From: Flexistipes sp041694215
Lineage (GTDB): Bacteria; Chrysiogenota; Deferribacteres; Deferribacterales; Flexistipitaceae
NCBI GenBank assembly: GCA_041694215.1
Contig: JASMTO010000208.1
Location: forward strand, 1-5,808
Reading direction: 5' to 3'
DNA length: 5,808 nt
Shown: one piece after another, positions 1 to 4,825 of the stretch
Numbering within the stretch: position 1 is the first letter of the stretch
Layout of the letters: each line of letters starts with the position of its first letter
The notes under the pieces: generated by a model
Seen by the model: the letters and a program-made list of their open reading frames with translations, nothing else
What the model was told of the DNA's origin: nothing
Databases searched by the model: none
Translations under genes and position numbers: made by a program

Positions 1-1
1 T

Positions 2-268
2 GTTGTGAAAATCGAAGGCAAGGATATCGATTATGTGTTTCACAACAAATTATCACCACACCAGATGGGGTTGAAAGATATACTGTTTGCATCGGAAATT
101 TCGGGAGATTTGCCGGAAAAAATAGTTTTCTACGGGATACAGGTTGAAAACATTGAAATGGATATGACATTAAGTGCGAAGGTAAAGGCAAACATCTTAA
201 AATTGAAAAATGAAGTTATAAAAGAAATAGAGCGAGCTAAAAAACTCGTATTTGAAGAAAATAAATAG
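2..268 (+). CDS. hybD: [NiFe]-hydrogenase maturation protease, C-terminal part (5' truncated)
   Basis: The frame is open from the window edge to the TAG at 266-268, giving about 88 residues, roughly the last half of a family of about 150-165 aa. Endopeptidases of the HybD/HyaD/HycI family cut a C-terminal extension from the hydrogenase large subunit in the cytoplasm after nickel insertion. The visible stretch NKLSPHQMGLKDIL matches the HybD signature NKISPHQLGLADVL. Its histidine, 20th codon of the visible frame, corresponds to the nickel-contacting His93 of E. coli HybD. It is followed by the usual GD-P-----GIQ-E strand and an amphipathic C-terminal helix. The other two metal ligands (Glu16 and Asp62 in E. 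coli) would lie upstream and cannot be checked. A GTG at position 5 is probably an internal valine, not the start. Hydrogenase structural genes are expected upstream. The specific symbol is less certain than the family, since several paralogues share this motif. Confidence 0.88.
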   Translation, partial: VVKIEGKDIDYVFHNKLSPHQMGLKDILFASEISGDLPEKIVFYGIQVENIEMDMTLSAKVKANILKLKNEVIKEIERAKKLVFEENK

Positions 269-309
269 AAAGTCTTTTTTAATGTCCAAATGACACAATA
301 ACTAATCTT

Positions 310-313
310 GGAG
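310..313 (+). promoter_or_regulatory. Ribosome binding site that decides the dapF start
   Basis: GGAG lies six bases before the ATG at 320. An in-frame TTG at 308 would extend the protein by four residues, but it overlaps this site and would have no Shine-Dalgarno sequence of its own. ATG 320 is therefore preferred. Confidence 0.65.
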
Positions 314-319
314 TTTTCA

Positions 320-1132
320 ATGATTTCAGAATTCTACAAAATGAGTGGTGGAGGAAACGATTTTATCATTATTGAAAATACTGATAATTTAATACCAGAA
401 AGTAAAGCCTCTTTTTTAGCGGAAAAGTTATGTAAAAGGCAGCTTTCTGTGGGAGCTGACGGACTAATACTAATATGTAGGTCTGATGAAGATGATTTTA
501 AATGGATGTTTTATAATTCAGATGGCTCAAAAGCTGAAATGTGCGGCAACGGAGCCAGATGTGCAGCAAGATTTGCTTACCTAAAAGGTATTGCTGGCAG
601 GAGCATGACTTTCGGAACCTTAGCCGGAAAAATTAAAGCAGAAATTGTGGATGAAGACAGTGTTAAGGTGCTAATGACACCACCTTTGGATGCACATTTT
701 AATTATATATTAGAAGTAGAGAAAAAATATTTAGAAGTTTCAAGTGTTAATACTGGGGTTCCCCATGTGGTAATTAAATCTGAAAATCTTGACGAAGAAC
801 CTTTAATTGAAGTGGGGAGAAAGATACGTTTTCATGATAACTACAGTCCCGCAGGTACAAATGTCAATTTTTATGAAATAATTGGTGATTCCAACGTTGC
901 AATGAGAACGTATGAAAGGGGTGTGGAGGGGGAAACCCTTGCTTGCGGAACCGGTGCGGTAGCTGTAGCTATTACCGCAAATACTTGCGAAAATATAAAA
1001 TTTCCTGTAAAAATAAAAACAAGAAGTGGCGCAACATTAATAATTCATAAAGAGGATAGTAATTTTTTCCTTGAAGGTGAAGCTCGAATCATTTACCAAG
1101 GTATATTAAATAGCGAAGCTTTTAAGTATTGA
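320..1132 (+). CDS. dapF: Diaminopimelate epimerase
   Basis: This 270-residue cytoplasmic enzyme interconverts LL- and meso-2,6-diaminopimelate without a cofactor. It is the last step before peptidoglycan cross-linking or decarboxylation to lysine. Length is typical for the family (about 270-280 aa). The N-terminal KMSGGGNDF motif is at residues 7-15. The first catalytic cysteine is Cys75 in EMCGNGARCAARF, and the second is Cys209 in YERGVEGETLACGTGA; both thiols of the two-base mechanism are present. The substrate-binding motifs GVPHVV (146-151) and PAGTNVNF (177-184) are also intact. It starts 51 bases after the hydrogenase protease gene, with no obvious terminator between, so read-through is possible. 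It is followed 15 bases later by dapA. The start is ATG 320 with a GGAG site; TTG 308 is the only close alternative. Confidence 0.97.
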   Translation: MISEFYKMSGGGNDFIIIENTDNLIPESKASFLAEKLCKRQLSVGADGLILICRSDEDDFKWMFYNSDGSKAEMCGNGARCAARFAYLKGIAGRSMTFGTLAGKIKAEIVDEDSVKVLMTPPLDAHFNYILEVEKKYLEVSSVNTGVPHVVIKSENLDEEPLIEVGRKIRFHDNYSPAGTNVNFYEIIGDSNVAMRTYERGVEGETLACGTGAVAVAITANTCENIKFPVKIKTRSGATLIIHKEDSNFFLEGEARIIYQGILNSEAFKY

Positions 1133-1147
1133 AATTAGGAGGAAGTT

Positions 1148-2029
1148 ATGTTTGAAGGTAGTATTGTTGCAATTGTTACTCCGCTCAAAAATGGAGAAGT
1201 TGATGAAACAACGTTGAGAAATCTTGTGGAGTTTCATATATCAAATGGTACTGAAGGCATTGTCCCTTGCGGTACAACAGGTGAGTCAGCAACACTGACT
1301 TACGATGAACACTGCAAAGTGATAGATATTGTCATAGACCAGGTTAAAGGACGAGTACCAGTAATTGCTGGATCGGGTTCGAACAGCACGCATGAAACCA
1401 TATTTCTCACAAAACATGCGAAAGAAGCAGGTGCCGATGCTGCGCTGGTAATAACTCCTTATTATAATAAACCTACACAAAAAGGGCTTTATGAACATTT
1501 CAAACTTGTTGCCCAAAATGTTGATATTCCCATAATCCTTTATAACGTTCCAGGAAGAACTGCTGTAAATATGTTGCCAGATACAGTTATTGAACTATCG
1601 AAAATAAAAAATATTGTTGGCATAAAAGAAGCCAGCGCATCTCTCGAACAGGCGGCTCAAATTATAGAAAATACTAACGATGACTTTGTTCTACTCAGTG
1701 GTGAGGATTCAATGACATTTCCTCTGATGTGTCTTGGTGCAAATGGTGTTATTTCTGTTGCTACCAATGTTGTTCCAGATCTCATGTCTAAGATGTGCAA
1801 TAGTTTCAGGGATAATGACTTCATTATGGCAAGAAATATTCATTATAAACTGTTTGACCTATTTAAAGGTTTGTTCTTTGAAACCAACCCCATCCCTGTA
1901 AAGAAGGCGCTATATCTCATGGGGTTGATTGAGAACGATATCAGGCTCCCCCTTGTGGAGATGACGACTGAAAATACCGAACGTTTAAGACAAATTCTCT
2001 TAAACTTGGATATAAACTTGAAAAACTAA
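1148..2029 (+). CDS. dapA: 4-hydroxy-tetrahydrodipicolinate synthase
   Basis: This 293-aa cytoplasmic (beta/alpha)8-barrel aldolase condenses pyruvate with aspartate semialdehyde, the committed step of the DAP/lysine pathway. The Schiff-base lysine is Lys160 in VGIKEAS. The catalytic triad is Thr44 (in CGTTGESATL), Tyr132 (in LYNVPGRT) and Tyr106 (in TPYYNKP). Arg137, which binds the substrate carboxylate, is also present. Length equals that of E. coli DapA (292 aa). Residues aligning with the E. coli lysine-binding site are largely kept: Ser47, Ala48, His55, Asn79, Glu83 and Tyr105/106. The E. coli His53 position is Tyr52. Lysine feedback inhibition is therefore plausible, but this is inference. 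AGGAGG at 1137-1142 lies five bases before the ATG. The gap to dapF is 15 bases and to dapB 16, which indicates one transcript. Confidence 0.97.
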   Translation: MFEGSIVAIVTPLKNGEVDETTLRNLVEFHISNGTEGIVPCGTTGESATLTYDEHCKVIDIVIDQVKGRVPVIAGSGSNSTHETIFLTKHAKEAGADAALVITPYYNKPTQKGLYEHFKLVAQNVDIPIILYNVPGRTAVNMLPDTVIELSKIKNIVGIKEASASLEQAAQIIENTNDDFVLLSGEDSMTFPLMCLGANGVISVATNVVPDLMSKMCNSFRDNDFIMARNIHYKLFDLFKGLFFETNPIPVKKALYLMGLIENDIRLPLVEMTTENTERLRQILLNLDINLKN

Positions 2030-2045
2030 TAAACAGGAGCATGCA

Positions 2046-2849
2046 ATGTCACATGTTAAAATAGCTGTCGTGGGAGCTGCCGGCAGAATGGGTAAAAGAA
2101 TTGTAAATATTGTAAATGATGATAACGCCGCTGTTATATCGGCGGCCATTGAGGGTAAAGACTCCCTTTTTTTAAATCAGGATATTGGTGAAATAGCCGG
2201 ATGCGGAAAATTAGGGGTAACGGTAAGTGATGACTTTAGTAACGTAGCAGAATCGGATGTGATCATTGACTTCACCGGTGCCAAAGTAACTCTTGGAAAT
2301 CTTGGTAATTACCTGAAAGCGGGAAAACCTGTTGTTATTGGAAGTACCGGCTTTGAAAAGGATGAGATAGCAAAAATCGAAGGTTTGTCTGAAGAAGTAC
2401 CTGTAGTTTTTGCTCCAAATATGAGTCTGGGTGTCAACCTGACATTTAAAATTCTTGAAATGGTTGCCGGTGCTATCGGGGAAGATTTTGATATTGAGAT
2501 AATAGAGGCTCATCACAGAATGAAAAAAGATGCGCCAAGCGGAACTGCAATGAAAATGGCAGAGATTATTGCAAATAAACTAAAGAGAAATCTTGACAGA
2601 GACGCTGTATTCTGCAGGCGAGGACTAATAGGAGAGAGATCTGAAAAGGAAATAGGAATACAGACAATCAGAGGTGGCGATATTGTAGGTGAGCATACTG
2701 TAATGTTCTGTGGGGCAGGTGAAAGACTTGAGATTACCCACAAAGCTTCATCAAGAGATACCTTTGCTAAAGGTGCGGTAACGGCTGCAAAATGGGTTAG
2801 CGACAAAAAAGCAGGATTGTACTCCATGTTTGACGTTTTAGGACTTTGA
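2046..2849 (+). CDS. dapB: 4-hydroxy-tetrahydrodipicolinate reductase
   Basis: This 267-aa cytoplasmic reductase uses NAD(P)H to convert the DapA product to tetrahydrodipicolinate. The Rossmann nucleotide loop GAAGRMG occupies residues 10-16. The family signature EAHHRMKKDAPSGTA (154-168) contains the expected general acid His156 and Lys160, and GSTGF (99-103) and APNMSLGVN (123-131) are also intact. Length fits the family (about 265-275 aa). After the second strand the sequence reads AIEGKDS: Glu36 takes the place of E. coli Glu38, but the next residue is Gly where E. coli has the Arg that contacts the NADPH phosphate. Cofactor preference may therefore lean towards NADH; this is an inference. 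AGGAG (2035-2039) sits six bases before ATG 2046. An ATG at 2041 is out of frame. It is the last gene of the dap cluster, with 256 non-coding bases after it. Confidence 0.97.
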   Translation: MSHVKIAVVGAAGRMGKRIVNIVNDDNAAVISAAIEGKDSLFLNQDIGEIAGCGKLGVTVSDDFSNVAESDVIIDFTGAKVTLGNLGNYLKAGKPVVIGSTGFEKDEIAKIEGLSEEVPVVFAPNMSLGVNLTFKILEMVAGAIGEDFDIEIIEAHHRMKKDAPSGTAMKMAEIIANKLKRNLDRDAVFCRRGLIGERSEKEIGIQTIRGGDIVGEHTVMFCGAGERLEITHKASSRDTFAKGAVTAAKWVSDKKAGLYSMFDVLGL

Positions 2850-2871
2850 TTTTCCAGGCATTTTCTGCAAT

Positions 2872-2965
2872 GGTTTACCCTGTTAGATCTATCTTCGATG
2901 GGCTGCAAAGCAGCATTTAACAGGGTGACCACAGCGAAGCAATCTTATCTATTGACCATAAGATT
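2872..2965. repeat. Structured palindromic intergenic element, probably a dispersed repeat
   Basis: A perfect 9-bp inverted repeat, ACCCTGTTA (2877-2885) with TAACAGGGT (2918-2926), encloses 32 bases. It extends outward by GGT/ACC (2872-2874 with 2928-2930) after a small internal bulge. Inside is a second hairpin, GCTGC-AAA-GCAGC (2902-2914), and a tiny ATC-TTC-GAT hairpin (2891-2899), so the folded RNA or DNA would be cruciform or branched. A third hairpin follows directly: AATCTTA (2941-2947) with TAAGATT (2959-2965). Between them is AGCGAAGCAATCT (2933-2945). From memory this resembles the core of palindromic repeats scattered between genes in many bacterial genomes (forms such as GCGAAGCGAAGCAATCTC). 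There is no T tract straight after the main stem, so it is not a classical terminator. Whether it is repeated in this genome cannot be seen here. Confidence 0.5.
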
Positions 2966-2980
2966 AATTTGGGATTTCAT
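2952..2980 (+). promoter_or_regulatory. Possible sigma-70-type promoter for the aldo/keto reductase gene
   Basis: TTGACC at 2952-2957 matches five of six bases of the -35 consensus. TTTCAT at 2975-2980 matches four of six of the -10 consensus, with a 17-base spacer. The start codon is about 125 bases further on, so the leader would be long and would include the T-rich segment. This rests on consensus matching only. Confidence 0.25.
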
Positions 2981-3004
2981 TCCTTTTAACAATGCCGTTT
3001 GTTT

Positions 3005-3026
3005 GCATCACGCCATGCTTTTTTTT
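3005..3026 (+). terminator. Weak terminator-like hairpin with T tract
   Basis: GCAT (3005-3008) pairs with ATGC (3015-3018) around a six-base loop and is followed at once by eight T residues (3019-3026) and a further T-rich stretch. The 4-bp stem is short for an intrinsic terminator. A nearby CTTTTT/AAAAAG pair (3034-3039 with 3048-3053) followed by TATTTTTT could act as a second weak stop. Either could end the dap transcript, but a downstream promoter inside the region would then be needed, or else the long leader from 2980 would read through it. Confidence 0.25.
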
Positions 3027-3105
3027 CTTCTTTCTTTTTGTGAACTAAAAAAGTATTTTTTAATCACAACTGACATGCAAATATTTTTCTAAATGGAGGT
3101 ATATA

Positions 3106-4095
3106 ATGGAAACAGTAAAAATAAGCGGGACCGATATTGAAATGTCACGCATTGGATTGGGTACGTGGGCAATTGGTGGATGGATGTGGGGAGGAACAGA
3201 TGAACAGATATCAGTTAAAGCAATTCATAAAGCATTGGATTCAGGGATAAATCTTATAGACACAGCGCCAGTGTACGGTTTTGGCAAGTCTGAAGAGATC
3301 GTTGGCAAGGCGTTACAGGAGTATGGTAACAGGGATAAAATTATTCTTGCCACAAAGTGCGGTCTGGAGTGGAATAAAAAAGGTGTTTTTAGGAATTCTT
3401 CAGAGAAACGCCTTGAGAAAGAACTTAATGACTCGTTGCAAAGACTTCAGACGGATTATATAGATATATATCAGGTTCACTGGCCTGATCCCCTTGTGGA
3501 TTTTGAAGAAACTGCGTCATTTTTAAAAAAACAGATGGAAAAGGGGAAAATCAGAGCAATAGGTGTTAGTAATTTTTCTGTGAAACAGATGAACACTTTT
3601 ATGGAGACTGCTCCCATACATACTTCGCAACCTCCATACAATCTCTTTGAAAGGGATATTGAAAATGATGTACTCCCATTTTGTATAAACAAAAATATTA
3701 ACCCTCTGACCTATGGTGCCATATGCAGAGGGCTTCTTTCAGGCAAAATGACTGTTGACCGGAAGTTTCACGGTGATGATTTGAGAAAAATTGACCCAAA
3801 ATTTAAAGGGGAGCGTTTCATTCAGTATCTCAATGCTGTGAACAGGCTAAATGAATTTGCAAACAGTCAATTTGGTAAAAATGTAATGGAGCTTGCGATT
3901 AGATGGGTTTTGGATAAAACAAAAATAGGAGTCGCTCTCGTTGGGGCAAGAAAACCGGAACAGGTGGAGAATCTCAACACTGTTTACGGCTGGCATATAC
4001 AGCAGGAGGATATGGAAAAAATAGACAATATCTTGACCGAAGAGATAAAGGATCCGGTGGGTCCCGAATTTATGGCGCCTCCGACACGTCAATGA
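3106..4095 (+). CDS. Aldo/keto reductase, AKR11B/YhdN (GSP69)-like
   Basis: This 329-residue cytoplasmic NADPH-dependent oxidoreductase belongs to the aldo/keto reductase superfamily and is complete. The catalytic tetrad is Asp52 and Tyr57 (in LIDTAPVYGFG), Lys84 (in ATKCG) and His125 (in YQVHWPDP). The cofactor-side motifs GVSNFS (153-158), YGAICRGLLSGKM (203-215) and VGARKPEQVENL (279-290) are in their usual order. From memory it is strikingly close to Bacillus subtilis YhdN (general stress protein 69). Shared features include the GTWAIGG-MWGGTDE start, the QPPYNLFER segment (175-183) and the C-terminal DPVGPEFMAPPTR (316-328). The physiological substrate is not established for that group; short aldehydes such as methylglyoxal are candidates. 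GGAGGT (3095-3100) is five bases before the ATG. It stands apart from dapB by 256 bases and from the regulator by 112, so it is probably a single-gene transcript. Confidence 0.95.
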   Translation: METVKISGTDIEMSRIGLGTWAIGGWMWGGTDEQISVKAIHKALDSGINLIDTAPVYGFGKSEEIVGKALQEYGNRDKIILATKCGLEWNKKGVFRNSSEKRLEKELNDSLQRLQTDYIDIYQVHWPDPLVDFEETASFLKKQMEKGKIRAIGVSNFSVKQMNTFMETAPIHTSQPPYNLFERDIENDVLPFCINKNINPLTYGAICRGLLSGKMTVDRKFHGDDLRKIDPKFKGERFIQYLNAVNRLNEFANSQFGKNVMELAIRWVLDKTKIGVALVGARKPEQVENLNTVYGWHIQQEDMEKIDNILTEEIKDPVGPEFMAPPTRQ

Positions 4096-4104
4096 TTTCT
4101 TATG

Positions 4105-4127
4105 ACCTACACTTCGTTAGAGTAGGT
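4105..4127. repeat. Palindrome between the reductase and regulator genes (candidate operator or stem-loop)
   Basis: ACCTAC (4105-4110) is the exact reverse complement of GTAGGT (4122-4127). After an A/A mismatch, CT (4112-4113) pairs with AG (4119-4120), leaving a five-base TCGTT loop. No T tract follows on either strand, so a classical intrinsic terminator is unlikely. Its position 18 bases before the TTGACA box upstream of the TetR gene makes it a candidate regulator-binding site. It could instead be a 3' end stem-loop for the reductase mRNA. Confidence 0.4.
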
Positions 4128-4144
4128 ATGGTTAGAAAAAATGC

Positions 4145-4173
4145 TTGACACCCTTTAAATCCATATGTAGTTT
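4145..4173 (+). promoter_or_regulatory. Probable promoter of the TetR-efflux operon
   Basis: TTGACA at 4145-4150 is a perfect -35 consensus. Seventeen bases later TAGTTT (4168-4173) is a poor -10 match (three of six). The predicted start of transcription, near 4180, leaves a short leader of about 28 bases carrying the ribosome binding site. The TTG of this box also opens the reading frame of the TetR gene, but it has no Shine-Dalgarno site and is not the translational start. Confidence 0.4.
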
Positions 4174-4193
4174 AGTAATCACTCAATCAAGAC

Positions 4194-4199
4194 AGGGGG
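4194..4199 (+). promoter_or_regulatory. Ribosome binding site that decides the TetR start
   Basis: AGGGGG lies eight bases before the ATG at 4208. The frame is open back to the TTG at 4145, but those 21 extra codons do not look like a TetR N-terminus, and the TTG is inside the putative -35 box. Confidence 0.6.
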
Positions 4200-4207
4200 C
4201 TTTGTTA

Positions 4208-4783
4208 ATGAGCCGGAAAGAAGATATTTTGAAAGCTGCAACTGCGCTTTTTGCACAAAAGGGCTTTGCTGCCACGCCGACTTCTGCTATTGCTAAGGAG
4301 GCAGGGGTGGCTGAAGGCCTGATTTTTCATTATTTTAAGAATAAGAAAGGTATTCTTCTCAGTATTTTGGATGATGTTACTGATCGTTACCTTTCCGGTT
4401 GTCGCTCCAGTTTTAAAAATTGTCAGACTGGTCTTGAAGCTGTCAAAGCATTGATTGATTTTCATTTTAAGTTCAGCATTGAAAATACGGATGCATTCCT
4501 TGTATTGATTCGGGATGTTCCTGGTTTTTATTGCCAGAATTTAACAGTGAATAATCAGGACTCTTCTAATGGGATGTACCAAATCCTTTGCATCTGGGAG
4601 GAATGTATTGAGCGAGGAAGACAGGATGGGATTATCAGAAGTGATCTTTCTCCCCGCGAGATAGCATTTATTATTCAGGGGATGTTAATAGGTGTAAGCC
4701 GTTTAAAGTTTCTGACGTCTCTGGAGGCATCTGGTTTATCGACGCAGACAGCAGATTTTTGTGTAAGTGCGCTGTGTTATTAA
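4208..4783 (+). CDS. TetR/AcrR-family transcriptional regulator
   Basis: This 191-aa protein is a normal size for a TetR-family repressor. The N-terminal DNA-binding domain is clear: helix 1 ILKAATALFAQKGF (7-20), then the helix-turn-helix TPTSAIAKEAGVAEGLIFHYFKNK (about 23-46), which contains the family's GL-FHYFK--KG signature. The C-terminal ligand and dimer domain (about 55-191) is divergent, as usual, and gives no clue to the ligand. It has seven cysteines, at 65, 72, 109, 128, 133, 185 and 190, which is many for this family. The next gene, 42 bases downstream on the same strand, encodes an efflux adaptor. By analogy with AcrR-like systems it probably represses its own operon and is released by a pump substrate. 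A small chance remains that it also controls the upstream reductase gene. Start chosen at ATG 4208. Confidence 0.93.
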   Translation: MSRKEDILKAATALFAQKGFAATPTSAIAKEAGVAEGLIFHYFKNKKGILLSILDDVTDRYLSGCRSSFKNCQTGLEAVKALIDFHFKFSIENTDAFLVLIRDVPGFYCQNLTVNNQDSSNGMYQILCIWEECIERGRQDGIIRSDLSPREIAFIIQGMLIGVSRLKFLTSLEASGLSTQTADFCVSALCY

Positions 4784-4825
4784 AGAAGTAAGCAAATAAT
4801 AAATAAATGTTGAGGTGTACAGTAA

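Larger units (their letters stand above)
2850..3105. other. Intergenic region between dapB and the aldo/keto reductase gene
   Basis: This stretch has no convincing gene. A 64-codon open frame at 2898-3092 lacks a ribosome binding site, resembles nothing I recognise and runs through the palindromic element and the T tract. From left to right the region holds a structured inverted-repeat element (2872-2965), a weak -35/-10 pair overlapping its end (2952-2980), and a very T-rich segment with a short hairpin (3005-3026). It ends with an A/T-only inverted repeat (aaaaaa-gta-tttttt, around 3047-3061) and the ribosome binding site of the next gene. Confidence 0.7.

Noticed and set aside
269..319. 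Lysine riboswitch in front of the dap cluster
   Set aside because: The leader is only 51 bases, far shorter than the roughly 170-base lysine riboswitch, and no matching structure is visible.
2513..2932. Open frame of 139 codons on the - strand over the end of dapB
   Set aside because: It is antisense to the conserved dapB coding region, has no recognisable domain, and its N-terminal part runs through the palindromic intergenic element.
2898..3092. Possible small gene of 64 codons between dapB and the reductase gene
   Set aside because: No ribosome binding site, overlap with inverted repeats and the T tract, and a Phe/Leu-rich end that merely reflects T-rich DNA.
4145..4207. TTG 4145 as the TetR start
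   Set aside because: It would add 21 residues atypical of TetR proteins, has no Shine-Dalgarno site, and coincides with the putative -35 box. ATG 4208 has a suitable site.
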